Source: an uncultured Actinomycetes bacterium
GTDB lineage: Bacteria > Actinomycetota > Thermoleophilia > Solirubrobacterales > Solirubrobacteraceae
Length of the DNA stretch: 43,951 nucleotides
NCBI GenBank assembly: GCA_937888775.1
Contig: CALAQT010000501.1
Coordinates: 1-43,951 of the forward strand
Reading direction: 5' to 3'
A program made the position numbers and the translations under genes. Positions 1 through 6,794 of this stretch are shown piece after piece (within the stretch, counting starts at the first letter, position 1; each line of letters begins with the position of its first letter). The notes under the pieces are model-generated. The model saw nothing but the letters and a program-made list of their open reading frames with translations, did no database searches and was not told the DNA's origin.

Positions 1-55
1 CACCTACGCCGATGGCACGACCATCGTCCGCAAGCCCGCCGAGTTCGCAGCGCCG
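1..55. repeat. Terminal direct repeat, left copy (circular assembly join)
   Basis: These 55 bases are identical to the last 55 bases of the window. The reading frame of the HNH gene starting at 43850 continues exactly through the repeat into the frame at position 2. An overlap of this size is typical of a k-mer assembler closing a circle. It most likely reflects a circular or circularly permuted genome rather than a biological terminal repeat. Confidence 0.93.
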
Positions 56-292
56 GGCCAGAAGGGCGAAAGCCGCAGGGCGCGCTACCGGGACTACCTG
101 CGCTCCCAGCAGTGGCAGGAGAGGCGACTAGCGGCCCTGAAACGGGCCAAGAACGCCTGCTCCCGGTGCGGTTCAACCGAGCGACTTGAGGTTCATCACC
201 CGAGTTACGACAACCTCGGCGAAGAGCGTGCGCGCCAGCTGGTTGTGCTCTGTCGCAACTGCCACGCAAAACACCACGGGAAGTCTCCGTGA
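2..292 (+). CDS. HNH endonuclease, C-terminal part (continues from 43850)
   Basis: This is the 3' portion of a gene that begins at 43850 and crosses the assembly join; the whole protein is about 112 residues. The sequence shows a Cys pair (CSRC), a VHH element and a second Cys pair (CRNCH), which is the zinc-bound HNH/HNH_5-like beta-beta-alpha fold. A basic Arg/Lys/Gln-rich helix precedes it. Small HNH proteins of this kind nick or cut DNA and are common in phages. This is the last gene of the long early operon, which is followed by about 180 bases without a gene. Confidence 0.85.
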   Translation, partial: TYADGTTIVRKPAEFAAPGQKGESRRARYRDYLRSQQWQERRLAALKRAKNACSRCGSTERLEVHHPSYDNLGEERARQLVVLCRNCHAKHHGKSP

Positions 293-434
293 GACCAACC
301 ACCATGCCACCGCAGTCATCAGTCTCGCTAGACCTTGAGTGTTTCGTGGGGGGGTTTAGAAAGCCCTCGCGCGACAACAGCGGTTGCGCTGCCAATGCCT
401 ACTACCAGGCTTCCCTTTGCCTTTCGGAGGTTTC

Positions 435-464
435 CCCACCCTTCTCAATAAGGAAAGAGGTGGG
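435..464 (+). promoter_or_regulatory. Possible RBS-sequestering hairpin before the 471 gene
   Basis: CCCACC (435-440) can pair with GGTGGG (459-464), and the downstream arm overlaps the purine-rich ribosome site before the ATG at 471. The rest of 293-470 shows no clear promoter. A role in translation control is only a suggestion. Confidence 0.25.
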
Positions 465-470
465 ACAAGG

Positions 471-731
471 ATGAGCAAGCCCTTCGCGGTTGAACTAGAG
501 GAGCACAAGCGCGTTCTAGATATCCGCAGGCGCCGGCGGATCGCAGAGGCGCACGCGGTGGCGTCCAAATGGATGCCCGACCACGTTGAGCTCGCAACCA
601 TGTCCCTCCTGCTACTTCGGGAAGAACACGGCGCTGGCAAGGTCACGAAGCAGATGGTCCGCAAGCGCTGTGAAAGAAGCTACCCGGATTCATTCAATGG
701 CACGGAGGCCACCCATGAGCACACAGGATGA
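471..731 (+). CDS. Small basic protein, unknown function
   Basis: An 86-residue protein. The start at 471 is chosen for the purine-rich AAAGAGG 11-17 bases upstream and because upstream codons lie in the leader region. Residues 1-35 are strongly basic and helical, with a run of Arg (RRRRR), and residues 45-70 look helical. I recognise no family. It is the first gene after the 293-470 leader and overlaps the start of the mIHF-like gene by 17 bases, so the two are probably co-translated. Confidence 0.6.
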   Translation: MSKPFAVELEEHKRVLDIRRRRRIAEAHAVASKWMPDHVELATMSLLLLREEHGAGKVTKQMVRKRCERSYPDSFNGTEATHEHTG

Positions 732-1059
732 GCAGCGAATGACAGCACTAGCCAAAGCAAACATCGTCCGAACCGACAGGGCAAAGCTCAAGCGATCAAT
801 CGCTGACGGGGAGACGACGATCGCCGAGGCCCTCGAGATGGACTGTGCCCAGTCGATGACCGTCTTTGCGCTGCTTCAATCTCAATGGCTCTGGGGCTCC
901 TCGGGGCGAACCAACAATCGAGGGACGAAGGTGCGCCGAGTCCTCTCCCGCTCACAGCTCGGACCGAACCGACTAGTGCGCGACCTCACCCCGAGGCAGC
1001 GGGAAGCACTGTGCGCCCACTGCCGCAATGCAAACGGTCCAACCCAGAGGAAGAGATGA
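715..1059 (+). CDS. Integration host factor-like DNA-binding protein (actinobacterial mIHF type)
   Basis: A 114-residue protein. The N-terminal helix (RTDRAKLKRSIADGETTI), the central ALLQSQWLWG segment and the C-terminal VRDLTPRQREAL follow the layout of actinobacterial IHF (mIHF), where a basic helix is followed by a helix-two-turn-helix that binds and bends duplex DNA. The central GxGKVRA-like turn is replaced here by a longer SSGRTNNRGTKVRR loop, so the fold assignment is good but not certain. The start follows GGAGG. The last codons (QRKR) overlap the conserved junction that starts the next gene. A phage mIHF could serve recombination, packaging or transcription control, and it points to an actinomycete host. 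Confidence 0.72.
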   Translation: MSTQDEQRMTALAKANIVRTDRAKLKRSIADGETTIAEALEMDCAQSMTVFALLQSQWLWGSSGRTNNRGTKVRRVLSRSQLGPNRLVRDLTPRQREALCAHCRNANGPTQRKR

Positions 1060-1244
1060 GTGAGGAGGGGACAGATCCGGTCGGCGACACCGTTGACCTG
1101 ATCGCAGAGACAATCTTCGATTGGCGTCCTCCCAACCGCCGACGGCTGACCGACGATTATTTCATCGTGCATGAACTCGCCGTGTCCATCTATGACGCGA
1201 TCACGGATACCGATGCATCCCCACCGACCCGGAGGAAGAGATGA
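1056..1244 (+). CDS. Small protein of unknown function in the junction-repeat array
   Basis: A 62-residue acidic protein whose ATG overlaps the previous stop (ATGA) and lies just after the repeated GAGGAAGAG ribosome site. Its C-terminus, SPPTRRKR, is encoded by the next copy of that junction. The body (residues 10-50) looks helical with a WRPPNRR turn. It resembles a short phage HTH-lacking helper protein, but I recognise no family. Confidence 0.6.
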   Translation: MSEEGTDPVGDTVDLIAETIFDWRPPNRRRLTDDYFIVHELAVSIYDAITDTDASPPTRRKR

Positions 1245-1543
1245 TGATCAGCGCCGCTAGTCACCTTGAGTCCGACCTAGAAGCCTCTAAGCAGCGAGTG
1301 AGGGAGTTGACCGCCCAAATCAACGAGCCGGGGACCATTGGGCTTGAGCGCCTTCGCCTAGAGGCAGCCAAGGCCCGAATAGCAGAGCTTGAGGGAGAGC
1401 CAACGCCCGAGGAAGTAGAGGCAGCGGCGAAGGCGCTGTTTGGCGAGGAACATGGGAAGTGGGACGGCCTAGAACAGGCCCACCGCGACGCCTATCTCTA
1501 TGAAGCTCGTGCCGCCCTCCTCGCTGCCCGGAGGAAGAGATGA
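1241..1543 (+). CDS. Coiled-coil protein with EPTxEMVEAAAKAL-type repeat domain
   Basis: A 100-residue protein. Residues 8-55 form a predicted coiled coil (SDLEASKQRVRELTAQI and onward). Residues 56-95 carry the pattern EPTPEEVEAAAKALF followed by W, a YLYEARAALLAA helix and the terminal RRKR from the junction repeat. This helical module recurs in many environmental phage proteins of unknown function. The stretch encoding ARIAELEGEP is nearly identical at DNA level to one in the next gene (31 of 32 bases), so the two are recent partial duplicates. Confidence 0.6.
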   Translation: MMISAASHLESDLEASKQRVRELTAQINEPGTIGLERLRLEAAKARIAELEGEPTPEEVEAAAKALFGEEHGKWDGLEQAHRDAYLYEARAALLAARRKR

Positions 1544-2283
1544 GCGACCTAGATAAACGGGAGGGAGGGTATGACTGGCGCCTTGACGCCCTCACCGCTG
1601 GCTGTGGCAACGTGGCCGAACAACGCGGATGGGATCTAGCAGCAGAGTTTGTGGACAAGGAACTCAAAACGGCCGAGGCCCGCATAGCAGAGCTTGAGGG
1701 AGAGCCAACTGAGGCGATGGTGGAGGCGGCAGCGAAGGCGGTTTGGATGAGCAAGTTCTCTAACCCCGCGTGGGACGAGTTGTCGGAAGCAATGAGGGAG
1801 GAAATGCGAGAACAGGAGCGAGCAGCCCTCACCGCTGCCCTCTCCCCACCTACCGAGGAGAAGCTGCCATCGGTTAGCTATGACGAGGAGGTGGACGCTT
1901 TCTACGTGACTCTGCGCAACGGAAAGCAGGCAACGACGGTAGAAGTCAGCACGGACCTCCTCATCGACCTAGACACAGACGGTCGCACCCTCGGCGTCGA
2001 GGTTCTAACCACGAAAGTCCCACCTACCGAGGAGACGAGGCAGGCGTCGGCGCCTCTGTGGACCCCGATGGCCTTGGAGCCCACGGGAAGCGCACGGCTT
2101 TCTCGGCGGACTCAAAGATATGTCTTCTCCAACCCGGAGGAAGAGATGAGCCTCACTAAATGTCCTATCTGCAAAGGAACCGGCGACCGTGGCTGGCCGC
2201 CCCGTGAGTGCCAAGAATGCGATGGAACGGGTGTCATCGTTGTGAGGGAAGGGCCATCCCCTCCGACCCGGAGGAAGAGATGA
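1540..2283 (+). CDS. Coiled-coil repeat protein fused to a DUF2283-like domain; 3' part possibly frameshifted
   Basis: As read, the product is 247 residues. Residues 45-110 repeat the ARIAELEGEPT and VEAAAKAVW module of the upstream gene. Residues about 112-165 (VSYDEEVDAFYVTLRNG, then LLIDLDTDGRTLGVEVL) match the DUF2283 pattern, a small beta domain of unknown function. After about residue 170 the sequence looks low quality, and the conserved junction at 2132-2149 is read in a different frame (NPEEEM) from all other copies (TRRKR stop). A one-base frameshift between about 2040 and 2130 would restore a normal end, so the real gene probably stops near 2149 and the 2146 ATG starts a separate gene. 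Confidence 0.55.
   Translation: MSDLDKREGGYDWRLDALTAGCGNVAEQRGWDLAAEFVDKELKTAEARIAELEGEPTEAMVEAAAKAVWMSKFSNPAWDELSEAMREEMREQERAALTAALSPPTEEKLPSVSYDEEVDAFYVTLRNGKQATTVEVSTDLLIDLDTDGRTLGVEVLTTKVPPTEETRQASAPLWTPMALEPTGSARLSRRTQRYVFSNPEEEMSLTKCPICKGTGDRGWPPRECQECDGTGVIVVREGPSPPTRRKR
2146..2283 (+). CDS. Small zinc-finger protein (DnaJ-type CxxCxGxG), alternative separate gene
   Basis: This is a 45-residue product if translation starts at the ATG that follows the junction repeat at 2132-2149. It has two Cys pairs, CPICKGTGD and CQECDGTG, the cysteine-rich pattern of the DnaJ zinc-binding region. The C-terminus SPPTRRKR comes from the next junction. In the current sequence it is nested in frame with the end of the 1540 reading frame. 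I favour a separate gene because every other junction copy starts one. Confidence 0.5.
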   Translation: MSLTKCPICKGTGDRGWPPRECQECDGTGVIVVREGPSPPTRRKR

Positions 2284-2450
2284 GGACGCGAAGGCTGACG
2301 TTTTGGTTCTGGCTTTTGGGGAGGTCTACTGCGGGACTACGTAGTTGCGGGTGCCCTGTGGAGTTTCATATGACTGGCGTCCCTCGGTCTTATGGCGCTA
2401 GGGAAACGCATAAAGTCAGCGCGTCTCTGGCGACCCGGAGGAAGAGATGA
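2280..2450 (+). CDS. Small basic protein, unknown
   Basis: A 56-residue reading frame lies between two copies of the conserved ATGA junction and ends ATRRKR. Its N-terminus is hydrophobic (LTFWFWLLG), so a short membrane segment or signal is possible. No family is recognised. Support comes mainly from the ribosome site and the regular spacing of the array; composition is poor evidence. Confidence 0.4.
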   Translation: MRTRRLTFWFWLLGRSTAGLRSCGCPVEFHMTGVPRSYGARETHKVSASLATRRKR

Positions 2451-2914
2451 GCGACGTGAGCGTTGAACGCGAACTCAAACAGGTCGTCTGCGAATTGATG
2501 CTCTGTAGCCACGTCTCAGCAGCGCAGCCGGGAAGCTCGAGCAGAGACGCCTCAGAAGGAATCGGAGGCAAACGTCCACCCGGAGGAATCGACCGCAAGG
2601 ACGACCGCGAGCACGAATGGCCCTTGAAAAGCGCTGGGCACTTCATCGCTCGAATCAACAACGCTCATTCCGAACGCACGCTGATCCTGATCCTGGCCGA
2701 GGCCAAGGCATCGCTCGAGGCCTTCGAGCGCCAACCCAAGCCGACCAAACAGAACGAGCCCGAAGTCTCGAGCCCTCAGTGGAAGCGCTACATCGCAGAA
2801 TCCACGGAGGGCCACGGAACACTCGCCGGCAGATTCGGCGTCAGCAGAGCCTACATCCAACAGATCCGCAAGCGCTACGGCGATGCGAGGGAGGTTGATC
2901 GTGCCGTTGCGTGA
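2447..2914 (+). CDS. Predicted helix-turn-helix protein
   Basis: A 155-residue protein, the last gene started by the repeated junction. Residues 60-100 form a helix-rich region (ARINNAHSERTLILILAEAK). Residues about 115-148 (WKRYIAES, GTLAGRFGVSRAYIQQIRKRYG) are a good helix-turn-helix: a helix, the turn FGV, and the recognition helix SRAYIQQIRK. It may be a transcription factor or a terminase-like DNA-binding protein. The start is fixed by the ATGA overlap and GGAGGAAGAG. Confidence 0.55.
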   Translation: MSDVSVERELKQVVCELMLCSHVSAAQPGSSSRDASEGIGGKRPPGGIDRKDDREHEWPLKSAGHFIARINNAHSERTLILILAEAKASLEAFERQPKPTKQNEPEVSSPQWKRYIAESTEGHGTLAGRFGVSRAYIQQIRKRYGDAREVDRAVA

Positions 2915-3167
2915 TCAAGATCGTGCCGTATGGATTGGCGGCGATGAGGTGCGTGGAATCGGTTCCAGTGGCAAGGTCCGATTCGGAGTCGAGCATGGTC
3001 ATGGAATGGTCTGCGTAGACTGGGGAGGCGGTCTAGAAGGTTGGTACACGCCGAACCGCGACGTCGTGACCTGCAAGCAGGCCGCGAACAAAGGCATCGA
3101 ACCCTGGGCGTCCTGCATGATCTCGATGGCGGAGCGAAAGCGGCGGCGCTTGACAAATGACGTATAG
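2901..3167 (+). CDS. Small protein of unknown function
   Basis: An 88-residue protein from the GTG at 2901, which has GGGAGG seven bases upstream; an ATG at 2883 would overlap more of the previous gene. The middle is beta-rich (GKVRFGVEHGHGMVCVDWGGGLEGWY), and the end is basic (ERKRRRL). The last codons overlap the -35 element of the next promoter. No family recognised. Confidence 0.5.
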   Translation: MPLRDQDRAVWIGGDEVRGIGSSGKVRFGVEHGHGMVCVDWGGGLEGWYTPNRDVVTCKQAANKGIEPWASCMISMAERKRRRLTNDV

Positions 3168-3180
3168 TGTGCGCTAGGTT
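3150..3180 (+). promoter_or_regulatory. Sigma-70-type promoter, TTGACA-19-TAGGTT
   Basis: A perfect TTGACA at 3150-3155 and an actinobacterial-style -10 TAGGTT at 3175-3180 are spaced 19 bases apart. The 19-base spacer is longer than ideal. Transcription would begin near 3187 and serve the 3218-4183 genes and perhaps the terminase block. Confidence 0.5.
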
Positions 3181-3185
3181 GGTCC

Positions 3186-3208
3186 GTTGCGCCCGCAACT
3201 AGCTTCTT
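3186..3208 (+). promoter_or_regulatory. Leader hairpin GTTGC-gccc-GCAAC followed by TAGCTTCTT
   Basis: A perfect 5-bp stem with a tetraloop lies at the expected 5' end of the transcript, just before the GGAGG of the 3218 gene. It may stabilise the message or attenuate transcription. A hairpin followed by the same AGCTTCTT occurs at 33243-33266. Confidence 0.4.
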
Positions 3209-3217
3209 GGAGGTGTC

Positions 3218-3421
3218 GTGTCGACCAAGATCCTGCTGGCACCGACCCATCGTGGCTCATCCTTCATCGCCGCAGTTGACGGTCAGATGCGAGTGATCGA
3301 TCCTCCCAAGCCATGCATGGGCTACGCCAACGCCTGCATCTGCGAATCCTGCAAGGAACGCGCAATAGCACCGCGTACAGCACCAGAGCCCATTCGCCAG
3401 CCTTGGGATGTGGCAGTGTAA
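3218..3421 (+). CDS. Small Cys-containing protein, unknown
   Basis: A 67-residue protein from a GTG preceded by TTGGAGG. The segment CMGYANACICESCKERA (residues about 31-47) has four cysteines and could bind a metal. The rest is Pro-rich. It overlaps the next start by one base (TAATG). No family recognised. Confidence 0.5.
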   Translation: MSTKILLAPTHRGSSFIAAVDGQMRVIDPPKPCMGYANACICESCKERAIAPRTAPEPIRQPWDVAV

Positions 3422-3678
3422 TGGGGTACTCATTCTTCGACACTGACGGGCTGTGCCGCGCACTCCACGAGCTACGATGGAAGTTCGAGAAGGGCGTCGA
3501 GTACCCAGAGCTGGGTCCGTGGCATCCCAATCTCCTCATCGAGGAGGCGATAGACGAACTGCACCGCTTGGATCGCGCTCATGGCACAGCGGCTGACTCA
3601 ACAGTGGACACACCCAATGAGAACGCCACTACGAATCAACCGCTATGCGATGGGCGTACTAGACCCCCGGTTTCTTAG
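3421..3678 (+). CDS. Small protein of unknown function
   Basis: An 85-residue protein. The start shares a base with the previous stop. Residues 1-58 look folded and helical (DGLCRALHELRWKFEKG, LLIEEAIDELHRLD); the tail is Thr/Asn/Pro-rich and probably disordered. No family recognised. Confidence 0.5.
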   Translation: MGYSFFDTDGLCRALHELRWKFEKGVEYPELGPWHPNLLIEEAIDELHRLDRAHGTAADSTVDTPNENATTNQPLCDGRTRPPVS

Positions 3679-3693
3679 GGCGAGGGACACCAC

Positions 3694-3846
3694 ATGATCC
3701 GCCTGCACAACTGGAAACTCATCGTCGTTGACGACTTGGATTACGACCTGGAGAACGCGCCGGGACTTCGGTGCCTGGTCGGCGAAGCGCCAGAACCACT
3801 GACGCCGATTCATTGGATCGTCTGCGACTATGAGAGGCCAGCATGA
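3694..3846 (+). CDS. Short protein (50 aa), unknown
   Basis: A 50-residue frame starting MIRLHNWKLIVVDDLDYDLE. It stops in an ATGA overlap with the next frame, the coupling used throughout this genome, which is the main support. No family recognised. Confidence 0.45.
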   Translation: MIRLHNWKLIVVDDLDYDLENAPGLRCLVGEAPEPLTPIHWIVCDYERPA

Positions 3847-4010
3847 TCCGGTGCGATGAGCGCTCAGATATGCTGGTCATTCTCGTTGCGCGCGAGATTG
3901 TAGCCCAAGCGAAGGATTGGAGTCCGCCGGTAGAAGTCAAGCTACTGGACAACGGTGATGGCACTGTTGAAATGCAGCTACGCACGGTTGATATGGAGAC
4001 CCAGTCATGA
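3843..4010 (+). CDS. Short protein (55 aa), unknown
   Basis: A 55-residue frame with a helical first half (LVILVAREIVAQAKDW) and a beta-like second half (VEVKLLDNGDGTVEMQL). It is coupled by ATGA to both neighbours. No family recognised. Confidence 0.45.
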   Translation: MIRCDERSDMLVILVAREIVAQAKDWSPPVEVKLLDNGDGTVEMQLRTVDMETQS

Positions 4011-4183
4011 TCCGTCTACTACTAGCAATCATCATCCTCACTGAGATCATCTACAGAGCACTGCTTAGAGATTCAGTCCGCCAAGGACTAGGTGTAGAAC
4101 ACGTTGTCACGTGCGATCTAGCGAGCGGTCCCGAACTCGTAGCCCACCAGCACGAAGCAGCCCAGCGAGCAGCCAGACAGTAG
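4007..4183 (+). CDS. Small membrane protein (58 aa)
   Basis: A 58-residue frame whose N-terminus (LLLAIIILTEIIYRALL) is a probable membrane helix, followed by a soluble Ala/Gln-rich tail. It is ATGA-coupled to the gene upstream. It ends the small-gene run; the next 180 bases (4184-4364) hold a short GC hairpin (4270-4283) and no convincing gene. Confidence 0.45.
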   Translation: MIRLLLAIIILTEIIYRALLRDSVRQGLGVEHVVTCDLASGPELVAHQHEAAQRAARQ

Positions 4184-4364
4184 GGCCACGCCTAGTAGGG
4201 TACGCCTAAGGGTCACGCATGGCAGTAGGTGGAGCGAGGGCGAGCACTGAAGCGCCGTGCTCACGACACCCCCCACGCGGGGGTCGAACCTTCACGGTGG
4301 TGGTTGCTGACCCGCACCAGGTCACCATTTCCTTCCGAAGCGAAATAAGCCGCAGGAGACCGTC

Positions 4365-4619
4365 TTGCACCGCACAACGACCCAGAAGGGCTACGGAACG
4401 GCCCACAAGCGCGAAAGAGACCGTATGGCCCGGATCGTGAACGCCGGCGGAGGCTACTGCGTCCGGTGCGGAAACTGGATCGATCCCAGCTTCAAATGGA
4501 TGGCCGGCCACGACCATCACAATGGCGGATACGCCGGCGCGGAGCACTACAAGTGCGGAGTGGGCGAGCGAAACGAACGCCACGCCCGCAGGCGCAAGAT
4601 CAGATCGAGGGTGTGGTGA
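4365..4619 (+). CDS. HNH endonuclease beside the terminase genes
   Basis: An 84-residue protein starting at a TTG eight bases after GCAGGAGA. It has a Cys pair (CVRCG), the GHDHHNGGY element with the catalytic His region, and the EHYKCGVGERNERH terminal helix, which is the layout of small HNH nucleases found just upstream of phage terminases. Such nucleases assist HK97-type terminases in cutting DNA at packaging in some phages. That role fits the position here but is inferred. Confidence 0.8.
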   Translation: MHRTTTQKGYGTAHKRERDRMARIVNAGGGYCVRCGNWIDPSFKWMAGHDHHNGGYAGAEHYKCGVGERNERHARRRKIRSRVW

Positions 4620-4747
4620 TGTCGAGGCTTCTGCTCATAGTGATTGTGGCGTCCTTGATTGCCAGTACCCTGCTGAGCGTGGCCGGCAAACCTACTCCTG
4701 GCGCGCTGTTTCTCATCGCCGCCGGCATCTGGTGGCACGCGCGATGA
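4619..4747 (+). CDS. Small membrane protein (42 aa)
   Basis: A 42-residue frame with two hydrophobic segments (LLLIVIVASLIASTLLSVAG and ALFLIAAGIWW), a likely two-helix membrane hairpin. It is ATGA-coupled to the HNH gene before it and to the next frame. Function unknown. Confidence 0.5.
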   Translation: MSRLLLIVIVASLIASTLLSVAGKPTPGALFLIAAGIWWHAR

Positions 4748-4878
4748 CTATCTACAGGCCGCTGAAAACCGATGGGCGCTACCGAAACGGCAGACGAGTC
4801 TGGTTCTTCGCTAGGGCCAGTCGAGACTACCTGCACCTTGAGATTGGGCCTTGGGCAATACTCCATGTCTGTCGTTGA
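4744..4878 (+). CDS. Short protein (44 aa), unknown
   Basis: A 44-residue beta-rich frame (RVWFFARASRDYLHLEIG) coupled to the gene upstream by ATGA. No family recognised. Confidence 0.4.
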   Translation: MTIYRPLKTDGRYRNGRRVWFFARASRDYLHLEIGPWAILHVCR

Positions 4879-4908
4879 GGTCATCAAACCGAGATAGAGA
4901 GAGTGGTG

Positions 4909-5037
4909 ATGATCCCGCGCTTTGTGACGGACTTTCTAATCGAGTTCCTCGATCGGGACGGCGATCTCTCTCGGCTGAGAATCTACTGGCCGGGGATGAC
5001 GGCAGCAACATGGCCGTGCCACGATGAGCGTCGTTGA
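4909..5037 (+). CDS. Short protein (42 aa), unknown
   Basis: A 42-residue frame overlapping the start of the small terminase gene by 14 bases. A purine-rich GAGAGAGTGG precedes it. It has a helical N-terminus (FVTDFLIEFLDRDG) and a WPG turn. Probably a small coupled frame; weakly supported. Confidence 0.35.
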   Translation: MIPRFVTDFLIEFLDRDGDLSRLRIYWPGMTAATWPCHDERR

Positions 5038-5335
5038 GGCCGTCGAGCGGGACATCGCCGCGATCCGCAAGCGCGATCCGAACCTAGCCGACTCAACCCT
5101 CGCCGCTCTCGCTCTGGCCCTCGCCGCCGAAATCGACGGCAACAACTCGGCCACGTCCAAGAGCATGAACGCCCACCAGCTCCGCGACACGATCGTCAAG
5201 CTGCGCGAACTCGCGCCACCGGAGAAAGTGAGAGACGAACTCGATGAGCTCCGGGACCGCCACGCTCGCGATCGTAGGGAACCAGCGGCCAAGGATAAGC
5301 CACAGCCCAAGATACGGAAGAAGCAGGGGGCCTGA
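5024..5335 (+). CDS. terS: Terminase small subunit
   Basis: A 103-residue protein. The helical N-terminal half (VEAVERDIAAIRKRDPNLADSTLAALALALA) and the SATSKSMNAHQLRDTIVKL segment resemble small terminase subunits of actinophages. The C-terminus is basic (RDRHARDRR, KPQPKIRKKQ). The protein recognises DNA and regulates the large subunit during packaging. Its last 92 bases overlap the large subunit gene in another frame, and the two are probably translationally coupled. Assignment rests on layout and position. Confidence 0.7.
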   Translation: MSVVEAVERDIAAIRKRDPNLADSTLAALALALAAEIDGNNSATSKSMNAHQLRDTIVKLRELAPPEKVRDELDELRDRHARDRREPAAKDKPQPKIRKKQGA

Positions 5336-6794
5336 AGCGATCGAGCTGGCCGCGATGGCTGGCCTTATCCTCGACGATTGGCAGCAGTGGATTCTGACCG
5401 AGGCGCTGGGCGAAACCCCAGACGGGAAATGGACTGCCCGCGAGGTTGGGCTCATGGTCTCCCGCCAGAACGGGAAGGGCGCGCTCCTCGAGGCCCGCGA
5501 GCTTGCGGGGCTGTTCCTACTCGAAGAGGACCTGATCGTCCACACCGCCCAGCAGTTCGACACCGCGAGCGGCCACTTCCGCCGCCTGACCCGCAGAATC
5601 GAAGACACGCCGGCGCTCTCGAGCCGGTTGGCAAAGCGCGGCGGGATTCTCAGGGGTCACGGCAACGAGTCGATCACCCTCGCTCGCAACCCCAGGACAG
5701 GGATTCAGCCGAGGCTCGAGGTCAGGACCCGCACCGGAGTGGGAGGGCTCGGCTTCTCGATCTCCTGCTTGGTCTTCGATGAGGCGATGATCATCTCTGA
5801 CGAGATGCACCAGGCGCTTCTGCCGGCGATGAGCGCCATGCCCAACATCCAGGTCTGGTACACGGGCTCGGCGGTGGACGAGGAAAACCCCTCCCACCAG
5901 GGCGTCCCGTTCGCCAGGATCAGGGAGAAGGGGATCGCCAAGAGTCCCGCCACGGCCTACTTTGAGTGGTCGCTGGATATCGCCAGTCCCGACAAAGCGA
6001 TCGAGGCCGACGAGGAGATCCTGGCGGAGGTCAACCCCGGCCTGGGCATCCGCATCTCAGCGGACTACATCCGCGAAGTGGAGCAGGACTCGCTCTCCTC
6101 TCGGGGCTTTGCCGTTCAGCGCCTCGGGGTCGGAGCGTGGCCGCGTACCGATGGCCTCGACGATGTGGTGATCACGCCCGAAGAGTGGGGCAAATGCTCT
6201 GATCCGCAATCGACTTTCACGGGCGCGATGTGCTTCGCCCTCGACGTGCCTCCCACCCGCTCGAGCGCAGCGATCAGCGTTGCTGGCTTTCGCGAGGACA
6301 AGCTGGTTCATGTCGAGACGATCGAGCACCGCAAAGGCACGGGCTGGGTCATCGAGCGCACCGTGGAGCTCGTCCAGAAGCACGGCCCCGTGGCGATCGT
6401 CCTCGATGGCGTCTCCTCCACCTTCTCGCTGCTGCCTGAACTGATCGAGGCCTTGAAGGATGCGGGTCTCCTGTTCAGCCTCAACGAACATGAAGTCACG
6501 GTCCTCTCATCCAGAGAGCACGGCCAAGCCTGCGGGATGTTCTACGACGCCGTGCAGCAGGACACGCTGAGGCACATCGGCCAGCCCAACCTCGCCGATG
6601 CAGTCAGAGGGGCGATCAAGCGCAATCTGATGGATGCCTGGGCCTGGGACCGCAAAAGCTCGAGCGTCGACATCAGCCCGCTCGTCTCCGCGACCCTAGC
6701 CTTTTGGGGCGTCCAAACCCTGATCAAGCCCGACGCCAAGTTCATCAGCATGGACTCGGTGCTCGAGGAAATGCGGGCGAGGGGAGAACTCTAG
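5244..6794 (+). CDS. terL: Terminase large subunit
   Basis: A 516-residue ATPase and nuclease that packages DNA into the prohead through the portal. After the N-terminal LDDWQQWIL adenine-binding (Q-motif) segment comes Walker A, SRQNGKG (residues 73-79, ATP binding), then Walker B, CLVFDEA with D179/E180. The C-terminal RNase-H-like nuclease includes FALDVPPTRS (about residues 330-340) and VAIVLDG (about 390). Length is normal for the family. It overlaps the small subunit gene and is followed immediately by a GTG start. Confidence 0.96.
   Translation: MSSGTATLAIVGNQRPRISHSPRYGRSRGPEAIELAAMAGLILDDWQQWILTEALGETPDGKWTAREVGLMVSRQNGKGALLEARELAGLFLLEEDLIVHTAQQFDTASGHFRRLTRRIEDTPALSSRLAKRGGILRGHGNESITLARNPRTGIQPRLEVRTRTGVGGLGFSISCLVFDEAMIISDEMHQALLPAMSAMPNIQVWYTGSAVDEENPSHQGVPFARIREKGIAKSPATAYFEWSLDIASPDKAIEADEEILAEVNPGLGIRISADYIREVEQDSLSSRGFAVQRLGVGAWPRTDGLDDVVITPEEWGKCSDPQSTFTGAMCFALDVPPTRSSAAISVAGFREDKLVHVETIEHRKGTGWVIERTVELVQKHGPVAIVLDGVSSTFSLLPELIEALKDAGLLFSLNEHEVTVLSSREHGQACGMFYDAVQQDTLRHIGQPNLADAVRGAIKRNLMDAWAWDRKSSSVDISPLVSATLAFWGVQTLIKPDAKFISMDSVLEEMRARGEL

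Noticed and set aside
1..55. Biological terminal redundancy or att site
   Set aside because: A 55-base identical overlap at both contig ends, with a gene continuing across, is better explained by assembly of a circular map.
1042..2450. CRISPR array
   Set aside because: The repeated unit is a ribosome site at gene junctions with coding intervals of unequal length (134-606 bases), not spacers.
4262..4300. tRNA-like sequence with a GGGGGTCGAACC stretch
   Set aside because: No acceptor, D or anticodon arms can be formed on either strand; only a short GC hairpin is present.
4219..4440. Plus-strand frame before the HNH gene at 4365
   Set aside because: Its composition is poor, it lacks a ribosome site, and it overlaps the well-supported HNH gene in another frame.
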